64,000 nucleotides of DNA. Origin: Moraxella lacunata (GTDB taxonomy: Bacteria > Pseudomonadota > Gammaproteobacteria > Pseudomonadales > Moraxellaceae). A model generated the notes under the pieces. That model saw nothing but the letters and a program-made list of their open reading frames with translations. It did not search any database and had not been told where the DNA came from. How positions within the stretch are numbered: position 1 is the stretch's first letter; every line of letters starts with the position of its first letter. The position numbers were made by a program, and so were the translations under genes. Location: assembly GCF_900453205.1 (NCBI RefSeq), contig NZ_UGQU01000001.1, positions 1,097,650-1,161,649 of the forward strand, read 5' to 3'. Shown one piece after another: positions 27,707 through 37,927 of the stretch.

Positions 27707-28903
27707 ATGACCCACATCCCCCAACACGACTTCTCTGCCCACGCCAACCGCATTCGCACCCTGCGTGTCGTCGCCCTAGCCCTATCCGCCTTTATCTTTA
27801 ATACCACTGAGTTCATCCCTGTCGCCCTACTCTCTGACATCGGGGCAAGTTTTGGCATGCCTGCTCATGAAGTGGGCGTGATGATGACCGTGTATGCGTG
27901 GATTGTGGCTTGCTTATCCTTGCCTGCCATGCTCCTAACCGCCAAGATAGAACGCAAAAAACTGCTCATGGGCTTATTCATCATCTTTATCATCAGTCAT
28001 ATCATGACCGTGCTTGCCAGTAGCTTTGCCGTACTGCTCATCGCTCGGGCAGGAGTGGCACTGGCTCATGCGGTGTTTTGGTCTATCACGGCAAGCCTTG
28101 TTGTCCGTGTCGCCCCCAAAGGCAAACAAACCACCGCCCTAGGCATGCTCGCCACAGGCTCGGCATTGGCGACTGTGTTGGGATTACCGCTTGGGCGAAT
28201 ATTGGGGCAGTATCTGGGCTGGCGGACGACTTTTGGGGCGATTGGGGCGATTGCTTTTGTCGCCATGATGGTGCTGTGGTACATTTTGCCAAAACTGCCC
28301 AGTCGCAACGTGGGCGACTTATCAAGCTTGACACTTATCGCCAAAAACAAACCTCTTATCGCCGTCTATCTCATGATAGCCCTAGCTGTCACGGCACATT
28401 TTACCGCTTATAGTTACATTGAGCCGTTTGTGTTGCACATCAATGCATTTAGCCCAACCTATGCCACGGCGGTACTGCTTATCTTTGGCTTGGCAGGGAT
28501 TGTGGCGAGCATGCTGTTTGGGCGGTATTATGAGCGTTTTGAGCAGGGATTTTTGTGGCTGGCGATGATTGGTGTGCTTGTCAGTCTCATGCTGATGATG
28601 ATGTTGGCAGGTCATGTCATGCTGTGGACGGCATTAGCGGTGCTGTGGGGCGTGAGCATGACGGCTATTAGTCTGGTGCTACAACTTCGCACCCTAAAAC
28701 TCGCGCCACAAGCCACGGATGTCGCCATGAGTCTGTTTTCGGGGATTTATAACATCGGTATCGGCGGAGGGGCGTTGCTTGGCGGTATGGTCATCGCTCA
28801 TCAAGCCCTAGGGCTGACCATGATAGGCTACGTCGGGGCGGGCGTGATGTTACTGGCGGTATTGGTGCATGGGGTGAGTGTAAAAATGACACGTCATGCC
28901 TAG
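27707..28903 (+). CDS. MFS transporter, sugar/purine efflux type (SotB/NepI-like)
   Basis: This is a 12-segment major facilitator exporter of about 398 residues. The family motif is visible in F-I-F-N-T-T-E-F-I-P-V near residue 24, which marks the SotB/YdeA-NepI drug and sugar efflux branch, and in G-R-I-L-G-Q-Y-L-G-W-R near 170. The frame also has an ATG at 27683, but that lies inside a likely -10 element (TTAAAAT), so I prefer M-T-H-I-P-Q at 27707. The gene is divergent from the Xaa-Pro aminopeptidase and convergent with mdh. The substrate cannot be deduced. Confidence 0.83.
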   Translation: MTHIPQHDFSAHANRIRTLRVVALALSAFIFNTTEFIPVALLSDIGASFGMPAHEVGVMMTVYAWIVACLSLPAMLLTAKIERKKLLMGLFIIFIISHIMTVLASSFAVLLIARAGVALAHAVFWSITASLVVRVAPKGKQTTALGMLATGSALATVLGLPLGRILGQYLGWRTTFGAIGAIAFVAMMVLWYILPKLPSRNVGDLSSLTLIAKNKPLIAVYLMIALAVTAHFTAYSYIEPFVLHINAFSPTYATAVLLIFGLAGIVASMLFGRYYERFEQGFLWLAMIGVLVSLMLMMMLAGHVMLWTALAVLWGVSMTAISLVLQLRTLKLAPQATDVAMSLFSGIYNIGIGGGALLGGMVIAHQALGLTMIGYVGAGVMLLAVLVHGVSVKMTRHA

Positions 28904-28941
28904 GACTTGTAAAGCCCCCACAAATCCTTTTCAAATAATAA

Positions 28942-28971
28942 AATACCCCCTATCGCACGATAAGGGGCATT
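28942..28971. terminator. Bidirectional terminator between MFS gene and mdh
   Basis: Stem ATACCCCCTATC / GATAAGGGGCAT with a GCAC loop and A/T runs on both sides, between convergent genes. Confidence 0.8.
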
Positions 28972-28985
28972 TGTCTAACTGCTAA

Positions 28986-29972
28986 TTATAGCAAATGTGC
29001 AATCGCATCACGCTCTTCGGTTAGCTCGTTTAGCGTAATATTGATACGCTCTTGGCTAAATTCATCAATCTCTAAGCCTTGAACGATTTTGTATTCGCCA
29101 TTTTCGCAGGTTACAGGGAAACCAAACATCACGCCTTCTGGAATACCATAAGAGCCGTCCGATGGAATGCCCATGGTTACCCATTCGCCATTTGAGCCCA
29201 ACGCCCAATCTCTCATGTGGTCAATGGCAGCGTTGGCAGCGGACGCCGCTGATGACAAACCACGGGCTTCGATGATTGCCGCACCACGTTTGCCGACTGT
29301 TGGCAGGAAGGTGTTGGCGTTCCATTCTTGGTCGTTAATCATGTCTTTGACGCTCTCGCCGTTAATGGTCGCAAAACGGTAGTCAGCGTACATGGTTGGG
29401 CTGTGGTTGCCCCATACGGTGAGCTTTTTGATATCTTTGACGGCTTTGCCAGTCTTTTTGGCGACTTGGGTCAAGGCACGGTTGTGGTCAAGGCGTAGCA
29501 TGGCGGTGAAGTTCTTGGCGGGCAGGTCTGGGGCAGACTTCATGGCGATGTAAGCGTTGGTGTTGGCAGGGTTGCCGACTACCAAAACTTTGACATCACG
29601 GCTTGCCACGTCATTTAGGGCTTTGCCTTGTACGGTAAAGATTTTGGCGTTTTCTTGGAGTAGGTCGGCACGCTCCATGCCCGGTCCACGGGGACGAGCA
29701 CCGACAAGCAGGGCATAATCTGCGTCTTTAAACGCCACATTTGGGTCGTCCGTGCCAATCACGTCATGCAGTAGTGGGAAAGCACAGTCATCAAGTTCCA
29801 TGATAACGCCTTGTAGGGCTTGTTGGGCTTTTTCATTAGGGATTTCTAGAAGTTGCAAAATCACAGGCTGGTCTTTGCCAAGCATCTCACCGCTGGCAAT
29901 ACGGAACAATAGGCTATAACCAATCTGACCTGCGGCACCAGTTACCGCAACACGAACAGGCTGTTTGCTCAT
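28986..29972 (-). CDS. mdh: Malate dehydrogenase
   Basis: This TCA-cycle enzyme interconverts malate and oxaloacetate with NAD+. The 328-residue protein shows the NAD-binding G-A-A-G-Q-I-G-Y near residues 11-18, R-P-R-G-P-G-M-E-R near 92 (substrate-binding mobile loop), N-P-A-N-T-N near 130, and the catalytic G-N-H-S-P-T near 188. It is the cytosolic-type (group related to plant and mammalian cytosolic MDH) found in Moraxella, Acinetobacter and Neisseria relatives. A good AAGGAT sits before the start. Confidence 0.95.
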   Translation of the reverse strand: MSKQPVRVAVTGAAGQIGYSLLFRIASGEMLGKDQPVILQLLEIPNEKAQQALQGVIMELDDCAFPLLHDVIGTDDPNVAFKDADYALLVGARPRGPGMERADLLQENAKIFTVQGKALNDVASRDVKVLVVGNPANTNAYIAMKSAPDLPAKNFTAMLRLDHNRALTQVAKKTGKAVKDIKKLTVWGNHSPTMYADYRFATINGESVKDMINDQEWNANTFLPTVGKRGAAIIEARGLSSAASAANAAIDHMRDWALGSNGEWVTMGIPSDGSYGIPEGVMFGFPVTCENGEYKIVQGLEIDEFSQERINITLNELTEERDAIAHLL

Positions 29973-30607
29973 GACTTATCCTTAAAATAAAATTTGAAAA
30001 TGGAAAAATTTTGCTCAATTTTGCCTTTTGAAACCCATTTCAAAAACTGCAAAATCGCCCTAGTGTAGCATATTTTTTGGGGTATTGGCAAAGGTTTTTT
30101 GGGGCAAATTACCGCCAATTAGCTTTTGTTAATTTACCATAAAAAACCCGTACATTGACGGGCTTGTGTGGACTAGCGGTATTGGTAGGCTAAGTCATAA
30201 CCATTTTCACAGGCTTTGCTAAACCAGTATAAGAATGATGTTTTTGCATGAAAAATGGCTATCCGACCACTTAATTTAAAAAATTAAGTTATACCCAATA
30301 AACTTTAAAATTACTACAAACACAATGATTTGTGGATGTAGGGGCGTGCTGTGCACGCCTTGCACGGTAATGTCATCAAAAGGGTGTGCTCAGCACACCC
30401 CTACAAACCCGTGGTAAATATCAAGTTGGTTAGGTGTAAAACTCTTAAAATTTACCCAGTTAAGTGGTCGGATTGTGGCTCGAAGTCAAAAGCTTGTTTG
30501 ATAGAAGACTCACAAAGTTCACTTTTTCCTTGAAAAACGGGCGATTCCCCTGCTTTTTTAAACAGGCATTTTTCATTGCAAATACAAAAGGCAGGCACGC
30601 CCTAGGC
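29973..30607. repeat. 635-bp gap between mdh and slt filled with repeats
   Basis: No gene is seen. At 30147-30162 a short hairpin CCCGT/ACGGG followed by T on the minus strand may end slt transcription. At about 30290-30440 lies one copy of a repeat with GATGTAGGGGCGTGCTGTGC and CGTGGTAAATATCAAG. An inverted partner lies at 32750-32890, beyond slt. At 30531-30604 is a 74-bp repeat nearly identical to 43401-43474. Confidence 0.65.
30531..30604 (+). repeat. 74-bp dispersed repeat, copy 1
   Basis: Starts TGAAAAACGGGCGATTCCCC and ends GGCAGGCACGCCCTA. It differs from the copy at 43401-43474 at only two positions I can see. It contains a small palindrome (CCTG..TTTTAAACAGG). Confidence 0.75.
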
Positions 30608-32635
30608 TTACCAAGACGGCGATACTGTTCCCATACGTTGGCTGATTGGGGTGTACCTGCCGAGTATCACGCCATAGATGGTGGCGTTTTCCATGACGCG
30701 CTTGACGTATTCACGAGTCTCTGAATAGGGAATGGCTTCCACATATTGGTCAGCACTGATGGTGCCATGCTTGGGCAGCCATTTGCGGGCGGGCGTTGTG
30801 CCTGCGTTATAAGCGGCGGTGGCAGGGGCGATTTGTCCGTTAAAATCACGGGTCTTATCCGACAGATACCATGTGCCATAGCGGATGTTGGTATCAGGGT
30901 CGCTTGAATTGCCACTACCGCCGATTTTACCAGCAATCATCTTGGCGGTGTTTGGCATGATTTGCATCAGCCCACCTGCCCCCACGCCCGAGCGAGCATT
31001 GGCGGCAAAACGGCTCTCTTGGCGAGTGATGCCATACGCCCACGCAGGGTCAATGCCTGCACTGCCTGCATGAGTCATAAAGCTGTGCTGATAAGGCATG
31101 GGGTGGCTAATCGCTGATGCTCTTAGGGGCGAGTTCTCCATGGCGTGAATGCTACGGCTATAAATCCCCATGTCGTGGGCTTTTTTGGCGGCGGCAAGCA
31201 CGAGCTGATGGTCGCCTGCGTTTGTGGTGGTACGCACCGCCCAGTTCCACTCACGCTGAATATGCTCCATACTCGCCCCACTCTCCATGAGTTTAAAGGC
31301 ACGAGCAAAATCAGGGTTTTGCATGATACGAGCGGTATCTCTGGCACTGATGTTTGGCATGCCGATACCGCCGATGTCATTGGCAGTTAGGGGCATGTTT
31401 AGCCTATCACGGGCAAGCAGACCATAGTAGTCTAGATTTTTGGTAAGATTTTGGTAAATCTGACGAGCCTGTCCGCCCTTGCCCGTCTGCTCATAGGCAC
31501 GAGCCAGCCAATACTGCCAAACATTCTCGCCTGCCTTGGTCTTACTCATCGCACCGATGGCGTTAATCACGTCCGTCCATTGCCCAAAGTAGATACCTGC
31601 TTGGGCGTAGTCTTCGGCTTCTTCAAAGTTAAACGGCTCGCCTAGGCTGTTTCTAAACCAATGCACCGCCTCCACATTAAAGCCGTCATCGGTGTTCATG
31701 TTCATACGCTTGACGGCAATGCTCCGCCACGCATAGCGACGTGCCATATCCGAGAGCAGTTTTTGGGGTCGGGCGTTGTCTTGATTAATATCATAGTTAA
31801 GCTGAGTACTGGCTTCCCAATATGAACGATGAGCCAGTTGACTGATGGCATAGACATATAGGTATTGATTGGTTTCGCTAAACGGCATGGCGTGAAACCG
31901 ACTAAAAAAGCCGTTGGGATTTGAGCGGATAGTCGCAAGCGTGCCATGGTCGATGGCCAGGTTAAGCTGACGGGCAAGGCTGATGATGTTCTCACGCTTA
32001 TCAAGGGGTGGGTTGCGTGATGACAGCTGACGGGCGTCGATTCTCATCATGCGAATCAGTTGTTCATGGCGGTCGGTGCGACTGATGTGGCGGTTATTGC
32101 CCATTTCTAGGGCGAGCTTGTCACACAAAGACTGCCTGATTTGGGTGTTTAGCCAGACATTCTCTTTTTGCTCTAAGGCACGGGCGTCATTTGCTCCGTT
32201 ATAACCTAGGGCGATGGCACATGCTTCGGACGCATCGGCATTACGAATGTTAGGAATAACCGCACGCACGCTGTGATAGTCGCCTTGACGTGCCTTTTCT
32301 TCGGCATAGTCCGCCACGAGTTTTTCGCTGATGACGTGATTGGGGTACTGCTGAACAAAGCTGTTGATGGTGCTGGGGTCGTGATAGGTGATGTCGTTGT
32401 TAAGTCGCCAATAGGTCGGGTACATGGCAAACAGCGAGCCTTGCATGCTCTGCTCATACTGATACATGGCGTTGGCATTGGACTTTTGGCGTTCGACTTC
32501 CATGAACTGATAGATACTGCCGTCTTGGCTATAATCTTTGGCATTGGCACATGCCACAAGCGATATACCCATGACAGATAGGGCAAGGGTGGATAAGGAT
32601 AAAAAACGTCCAGATGAGCGGTGTTTGGTGTGCAT
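30608..32635 (-). CDS. slt: Lytic murein transglycosylase (Slt-type), lipoprotein
   Basis: This enzyme cleaves the glycan strand of peptidoglycan, forming 1,6-anhydro ends, in cell-wall turnover. The 675-residue protein has a signal peptide ending in the lipobox-like L-V-A-C near residue 29, so it is probably outer-membrane anchored. A long helical superhelix follows (residues 60-480), then a C-terminal SLT domain with G-I-T-R-Q-E-S-R-F (catalytic Glu) near 530, A-G-G-L-M-Q-I-M-P near 550 and A-A-Y-N-A-G near 610. I chose the ATG at 32635. Inverted copies of a dispersed repeat flank the gene. Confidence 0.88.
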   Translation of the reverse strand: MHTKHRSSGRFLSLSTLALSVMGISLVACANAKDYSQDGSIYQFMEVERQKSNANAMYQYEQSMQGSLFAMYPTYWRLNNDITYHDPSTINSFVQQYPNHVISEKLVADYAEEKARQGDYHSVRAVIPNIRNADASEACAIALGYNGANDARALEQKENVWLNTQIRQSLCDKLALEMGNNRHISRTDRHEQLIRMMRIDARQLSSRNPPLDKRENIISLARQLNLAIDHGTLATIRSNPNGFFSRFHAMPFSETNQYLYVYAISQLAHRSYWEASTQLNYDINQDNARPQKLLSDMARRYAWRSIAVKRMNMNTDDGFNVEAVHWFRNSLGEPFNFEEAEDYAQAGIYFGQWTDVINAIGAMSKTKAGENVWQYWLARAYEQTGKGGQARQIYQNLTKNLDYYGLLARDRLNMPLTANDIGGIGMPNISARDTARIMQNPDFARAFKLMESGASMEHIQREWNWAVRTTTNAGDHQLVLAAAKKAHDMGIYSRSIHAMENSPLRASAISHPMPYQHSFMTHAGSAGIDPAWAYGITRQESRFAANARSGVGAGGLMQIMPNTAKMIAGKIGGSGNSSDPDTNIRYGTWYLSDKTRDFNGQIAPATAAYNAGTTPARKWLPKHGTISADQYVEAIPYSETREYVKRVMENATIYGVILGRYTPISQRMGTVSPSW

Positions 32636-32749
32636 GATGAGTTCCATGATTTGGGCGGTAAAAAGATGGGTTAGCTTATCAAACTAATTTTGCAACTCAT
32701 TTAGCGGTTGTATAAAAGTTGTAAATTTGGCGGATATTTTTAATGGTAC

Positions 32750-32890
32750 ACCTAACACACCTGATATTTACCACAAGTTTTGTGGGGACTGGCTTTGAAT
32801 ACGTTTATAGGGCATTATTTTTACAAGGCGTGCTCAGCACGCCCCTACATCATTGAATTTGTAGTAATTTTAAAGTTTCTTGGCTATAAA
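32750..32890 (-). repeat. Dispersed repeat upstream of slt, inverted partner of 30290-30440
   Basis: Read on the minus strand, it contains GATGTAGGGGCGTGCTGAGC near its left end and TTGTGGTAAATATCAGGTG near the right end, as in the other copy. The middle differs. AAACTTTAAAATTACTACAA is shared outside the GTAGGGGCG end. Confidence 0.65.
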
Positions 32891-33011
32891 TAATTAACCT
32901 TGAAAATAAAAAAACACGGACAAGCAATGCCAACGATTTTTATTTTAAAAGTGCCCAAAATACACACCGAAATAACAAGCACCTCCGCACTTATCCAAAC
33001 ACCCTTTTTTA

Positions 33012-36000
33012 TCATTCACGGGGTTCTAGATACTTCTCCGCTTCTTCTAAATTGACCGTCACCAAACTAGAAATACCCGCCGTAGGCATGGTAATGCCCT
33101 TTAACTCATGTGCCGCTTGCATGGCAAGTTTGTTATGACTGATAAAAATAAACTGCACGCTGTCTGACAACTCATGAATCAGACTCGTAAACCGCCCCAC
33201 GTTCGCATCATCCAAGGGGGCATCGACTTCATCAAGCACACAAAACGGAGCAGGGTGCTGTTTGAAAATCGCAAAAATCAGACTTAGAGCGGTCAGCGTT
33301 TTCTCACCCCCTGACAGCACGGCAAGGCGTGAATTTTTCTTGCCTTTGGGCTGTGCCATTAGCACGAGTCCTGCCCGCCATTTGTCCGCCTTGGGCAAGC
33401 TCTCATCATCAATGAGTGTTAGACTTGCCTGCCCACCGCCAAACACTTTGGCAAATAACGCATTCATCTCATCATTGACCGCTTTTAACATGCCCAAAAA
33501 CAGCTGTTTGGTCTTGTCATCAATGGCACGAATGGCGTCTTGGAGTTTTTTCATGCTGTCTGTGATGTCTGCCACCTGCTCATCTAGGGGCGAGACTCGC
33601 TCTTCTAACTCGGCAAGCTCTGCTGCCGCCGCCAGATTGACCGCCCCTAGCTTCTCAATGTCCACCTTAATCTGCTCAATGCGAGAGCTGTTATCGGCAA
33701 ATACAGGCGTACTCGCCCGAAAGTCCGCCAACGTGGACGGCAGGTTAAACTGCTCATTCATGCCAAGCATCTGCTCGCCCAAATCCGCCAAACGGCTCTC
33801 CCCCACCGCCACATCGGCATGAGCATTGGCAATGCTCGCCTGTGCAGCAGCGAACTTAGCATGGGCATCGGTCAGATTCTCTTGTAGCCTGCCCTGCATG
33901 ATGACCAGCGTTTTTGCCACCGCTTCATGCTCTTCGCTTTGTACTTTTAGCTCGGCGGTCTCGGCTTTTGCTTGCTTAAAGGCATCTTCTAACACAGGCA
34001 GTCGCTCACTCATCGCCATGCTCTGGGCGATAAGCTCCTTGGTCTCGATGTCCGCCTTTGCCACGTTCTCATGCGATAACTCCAACAGCCTTGTGGCGTG
34101 GACTTTGTTTTGGGTGAGTGTGGTCTGTTTGAGTGTCAGCTCCTGTCTGTCTTGGGTCATCTGCCTGAGCTTGCCTGACAGCTCATCCACGCTTACCGAC
34201 AGCACACTTAGGGTGTTTTGGGCAACTTGCAATACGGGCAAATGCTCATCTAGTGCCGTCATGCTACGCCCAATCTCATCATCCATGAGTCTAAGCTCGC
34301 CATCTAGCTCGGAGAGTTCATCGCTAAGGCTTATCTTTTGGCTGTTAAAATTCTCCCATATCAGCTTATCTTGGCTTATTTGATGTTCTAGTTTGACCAG
34401 TTTTGCCTTGCTCTCGTGTAGGCTGTGGGTTAGCTCGCTGTGCTTGGCATGGCGTTCTTCTTGTGCCACTCTTAGGACATCCAGCTCGCTCATCATCGCC
34501 TTTAACGACCGCTGTTTGTCATCTAACTCACTCTCTATCTGCCCCAGTCTCTCTTCTAGCTCATCTAAGCGTTTGGCGTGTTCGGCTCGCTCGCTAAGCA
34601 CGCCCTGTCCCTGTCCGCTCTGCCCCAAAGCAGAGACATGCACGAGCCCAAAAGAACCAATAACCCATCCTGTCTTTGTCAAAATCAGCATGCCTTGGGC
34701 AAGCTCATCCGCCCATGCCGTGACCAGTTTATCAAACCCCTTTTCATCAAGCGTTTGAGTATCCATATCTAGCAAATACACGCCCTGCCACAGTGCCAGT
34801 GTGGGCGATTTTATCAAGGCAGTGAGCGGAATGAGTTTATCACTACTTTGCCTAAAATTAGGTGCGGTATAAAGCACCATGCTCGGCAAGCGTTCATGAG
34901 CAGACAGCCCCGAAGTCTCGCCTTTGTGCTTGGCTTTTTTGCCGTCTTTTTTCTTATCCTTTTTATCATCATGGCTGTGCTTACCACCGTCCATGGCTGT
35001 GGGCAGATGATTGATGAGTGGTAACAAAGAAAAATCACGCTCACCATCTAGCACCCGAGCATCTAGCCAAAAGCCCAAAAATTTATCCAGCACATCGGTA
35101 TATTTTTCGCCATCACGGGTCAGCTTAATGCTGTCTTTTAATGAGTCCAGTTGGGGCAGAGCGATACCATCCACACGGCTTTTGGTGTCAACCCCACTGT
35201 TGCCTGCATTATCATTATTTACATGGTCATCATGGGGGAACGGGGCATGTTTGGGTTTATGCACCAGTTTGTGTAGGGTGTCATACTCGCCCATCATGGA
35301 CGCATGGCGTTTTTCTAGTGCAGACAGCTCATCTTGTAATGCTTTGACCTGCCGACTTTTTTCATCAAACACCTGCCTGCCGTCGTCATCGGACAGCTCA
35401 TCTATGGCAAGATTTAGCGTGGCGATGTGGCTCGTCAGCGACTTTATTTCATCTTGTTCTTTGTCGTGGTTTTGCTCTTTGTTCTCGTGCTTATTGATGA
35501 GTTCTTGGTATTTTTTGGTGACTCGCTCGTGACTCATGAGTAGGCGGTTTTTTTGTGCTGTCGCCAGTTTGTGCGTGTTTTCTAGGTCGCTCTTTTTTTG
35601 GGTAAGCTCGCCCACTTGCTGTTTGGCGGTGTTAAACGCCCCTTGGACTTGGGTCAGCTCATCTTGTAAGGCGGTCAGTTTTAACGCCCCCTCGGTTACA
35701 TCAGGGCTGATTTGCCCAAGCTCCTTGTCAATCTCATCAATGCTTTGTTGGTTCTCCACAATGCTCGCCTCTGACTGGGCTTTGAGCTCGGTTAGGCGGG
35801 CGATTTTGTCTTCACAACTGGCAATCTCTTGGTTTAGGCTATAATAGTTATGCTCTGCTGTCTGCTCTTTCATGCGGGCGTTATGGTAGTTGTCCCGTGC
35901 GTCATCTTTGAGCCAGTTTGCCTCGGCAAGTTTGGCTGAGTGGACGTCCAGCTCTTTTTTGGCTTTACCCACCGCTTGTTCTAGCTCGTGCAGGATTTGG

Positions 36001-36773
36001 GCGGATTTGTCTTTGTCTTGTTTTTTGGTTTCTAGGTATTGCCACGCCTCAAAAATGCGTTTTAATAAGTCGTTTTTGTTCAGCTCAAACAACTCATCAT
36101 TTAGGGCTTGGTATTTTTTGGCGGACTCGGCTTGACGGATGAGTGTTTTGTGCTGTTTTTTAAGCTCGCCTTGCAAGTCATTAAGTCGTGCCAGATTATC
36201 CTTGGTTTCATTTAACTGTTTTTCGGTCTCGGCTCGGCGTGCCTGATAGCGTGACACACCAGCCGCCTCTTCGATGAACTCACGCAGTTGCATGGGGCTA
36301 GACTCAACAATCCGCCCTATCATGCCCTGCTCAATCACCGCATAACTTCTCGCCCCAAGCCCCGTTCCCAAAAACACGTCCACCACATCACGGCGACGTA
36401 CCTTTTGCCCATTGATGTAATAATCAGACTTGCCCTCCTTGGTCACTTGACGGCGTAGGGTCAGCTCATGGTATAGGTTTAGAGCATGGCGAATGCCTGT
36501 ACTCTCATCTTGGGTATGCTCAAAGGTCAGCTCCACGCTCGCCAAGCTCTTGCCTGCTCGTCCCTCCACCCCTGCAAAAATGACATCGCTCATCGCCCCG
36601 CCCCGAAGCTGTTTGGCACTCGTCTCGCCCAACACCCAGCGTATGGCATCAATCACGTTGGACTTGCCACAGCCGTTTGGCCCAACAATGGCGGTAATGT
36701 CGTGCTTAAAGGTAAAAGTCGTGGGATTGGCAAAGGATTTAAAGCCTGATAGTTTTAGGGATTTTAGACGCAT
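33012..36773 (-). CDS. smc: Chromosome segregation ATPase SMC
   Basis: SMC dimers bind and fold the chromosome and help segregate it. The 1253-residue protein has Walker A G-P-N-G-C-G-K-S at residues 30-37, the Q-loop region near 145, two long coiled coils (about 165-500 and 680-1020) around the hinge, and the C-terminal ABC signature L-S-G-G-E-K near 1150 followed by Walker B F-C-V-L-D-E-V-D-A-P. A Lys/Asp/His-rich insert (K-D-K-K-K-D-G-K-K) lies in the hinge near residue 600 and is unusual. I chose the ATG at 36773 (M-R-L-K-S-L) rather than the longer frame at 36815, because alignment of the N-terminus starts there. Confidence 0.93.
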   Translation of the reverse strand: MRLKSLKLSGFKSFANPTTFTFKHDITAIVGPNGCGKSNVIDAIRWVLGETSAKQLRGGAMSDVIFAGVEGRAGKSLASVELTFEHTQDESTGIRHALNLYHELTLRRQVTKEGKSDYYINGQKVRRRDVVDVFLGTGLGARSYAVIEQGMIGRIVESSPMQLREFIEEAAGVSRYQARRAETEKQLNETKDNLARLNDLQGELKKQHKTLIRQAESAKKYQALNDELFELNKNDLLKRIFEAWQYLETKKQDKDKSAQILHELEQAVGKAKKELDVHSAKLAEANWLKDDARDNYHNARMKEQTAEHNYYSLNQEIASCEDKIARLTELKAQSEASIVENQQSIDEIDKELGQISPDVTEGALKLTALQDELTQVQGAFNTAKQQVGELTQKKSDLENTHKLATAQKNRLLMSHERVTKKYQELINKHENKEQNHDKEQDEIKSLTSHIATLNLAIDELSDDDGRQVFDEKSRQVKALQDELSALEKRHASMMGEYDTLHKLVHKPKHAPFPHDDHVNNDNAGNSGVDTKSRVDGIALPQLDSLKDSIKLTRDGEKYTDVLDKFLGFWLDARVLDGERDFSLLPLINHLPTAMDGGKHSHDDKKDKKKDGKKAKHKGETSGLSAHERLPSMVLYTAPNFRQSSDKLIPLTALIKSPTLALWQGVYLLDMDTQTLDEKGFDKLVTAWADELAQGMLILTKTGWVIGSFGLVHVSALGQSGQGQGVLSERAEHAKRLDELEERLGQIESELDDKQRSLKAMMSELDVLRVAQEERHAKHSELTHSLHESKAKLVKLEHQISQDKLIWENFNSQKISLSDELSELDGELRLMDDEIGRSMTALDEHLPVLQVAQNTLSVLSVSVDELSGKLRQMTQDRQELTLKQTTLTQNKVHATRLLELSHENVAKADIETKELIAQSMAMSERLPVLEDAFKQAKAETAELKVQSEEHEAVAKTLVIMQGRLQENLTDAHAKFAAAQASIANAHADVAVGESRLADLGEQMLGMNEQFNLPSTLADFRASTPVFADNSSRIEQIKVDIEKLGAVNLAAAAELAELEERVSPLDEQVADITDSMKKLQDAIRAIDDKTKQLFLGMLKAVNDEMNALFAKVFGGGQASLTLIDDESLPKADKWRAGLVLMAQPKGKKNSRLAVLSGGEKTLTALSLIFAIFKQHPAPFCVLDEVDAPLDDANVGRFTSLIHELSDSVQFIFISHNKLAMQAAHELKGITMPTAGISSLVTVNLEEAEKYLEPRE

Positions 36774-36907
36774 GATGATTGGGATTGGGTGTGGTAAAGG
36801 GGTGTATTTTAGCAAAAATTTATAGATATGAAAAACTTAATTTATTGATTTGGCTTGTTTTAAAAAATAAAAATCATCAAAAATCCCCTGGAAAATTTGT
36901 GTATATT

Positions 36908-36916
36908 TGTTATAAT
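36908..36916 (+). promoter_or_regulatory. Extended -10 promoter for AAA operon
   Basis: TGTTATAAT (TGnTATAAT, an extended -10 box, hexamer at 36911-36916) lies 30 bases before the ATG at 36946. There is no clear -35 box, as is usual for extended -10 promoters. Confidence 0.5.
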
Positions 36917-36945
36917 ATCCAAACCTATTGTATCAGAGTCATCTT

Positions 36946-37927
36946 ATGCCCATAGTTCGCCCAAGCAGTCAGCAGTCAGCAGTCAGCAGTCAGCAGTCAG
37001 CAGTCAGCAGTCAGCAGTCAGCAGTCAGCAGTCAGCAGTCAGCAGTTTAGCTTAACAAGCCCTAAATTTACTGTCAAGGATTTAATCCTGCCAGACAACA
37101 CTTTAAATAGCATTCACGATTTTTTATCCTACCAAAAACACGCTGAACACATCTTTAACACATGGGGGCTTGCCACGACACACGCCCACCAACGCCAAAT
37201 CGCCATTAACCTATACGGCTTACCCGGTACAGGTAAAACCATGGCATCACACGCCATTGCTCATGAACTTGGCAAACCACTCATCGCCGTCAATTATGCC
37301 GAGATAGAATCAAAATACGTTGGCGAAACTTCCAAAAACATCACAACCCTTTTTAATACCGCCAAAGAGCAAAATGCAATTATCTTTTTTGATGAAGCAG
37401 ACGCTATTTTAAGTCGCCGTGTTACCAATATGTCACACGCCACCGATGTGAGTGTCAATCAAACCCGCTCGGTACTGCTTACACTCATGAATGACCATGA
37501 AGGCTTGATTATTTTTACCACCAATTTTATTGAAAATTATGACCCTGCTTTTATGCGAAGAATCCTATCGCATATTCTTTTTGAATTACCTGACTTAGGC
37601 AACCGTCAAAAATTGTGGCAAAAATACATCCCCACTGCCCTACCCCTAGCCCCTGATGTCAATTTTGAGATTCTGGCAGAACATTCAGACGGGCTGTCTG
37701 GCAGTGATATTAGCAACTGCGTGTTAAAGTCAGCTCTGTCTGCTTCACGAAGTGGCGATAATTCTGTCTCTCTTTCTTATTTTACAAAAGCAATTGATGA
37801 GATTAAGACAAGTCAAGAGGCAAACCAATTCTCACAAACAACGACAAAGCAAGTTAGTGAAGAATATGTAAAAACCCAACTTGGCGAAAAAACATTTAAT
37901 CATCTTAAAAACAAGGATAACACATGA
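36946..37927 (+). pseudogene. Phase-variable AAA+ ATPase (currently OFF)
   Basis: The ATPase domain shows Walker A G-L-P-G-T-G-K-T, Walker B I-I-F-F-D-E-A-D-A, sensor-1 region F-T-T-N-F and the double-Arg R-R-I of the second region of homology, all in the FtsH/VPS4-like AAA class. In-frame sequence extends upstream (I-A-I-N-L-Y before Walker A) to the repeat tract, with no ATG or GTG. The only plausible start, ATG 36946, leads through the 7-bp repeats into a TAG at 37048, a 34-residue peptide. Loss of one repeat unit, or gain of two, would join the ATG to the ATPase as a 324-residue protein. This is contingency switching, not decay. The next gene overlaps its stop by 4 bases. Role unknown. 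Confidence 0.82.
36964..37046 (+). repeat. Heptanucleotide tract (AGCAGTC) x 11.9
   Basis: Eleven full AGCAGTC units plus six bases of a twelfth, without a mismatch, begin six codons after the ATG. Seven is not a multiple of three, so each unit gained or lost changes the frame. When translated, three units give the heptapeptide S-S-Q-Q-S-A-V. Such tracts in coding sequence mutate by slipped-strand mispairing. Confidence 0.95.

Noticed and set aside
33262..36825. Many long plus-strand ORFs opposite smc
   Set aside because: They are antisense shadows of a complete SMC gene and are Ser/Leu-rich because of the codon pattern.
36964..37046. Possible CRISPR or minisatellite array
   Set aside because: The 7-bp units have no spacers, and the tract sits in a reading frame just after a promoter and ATG. 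It is a contingency repeat.
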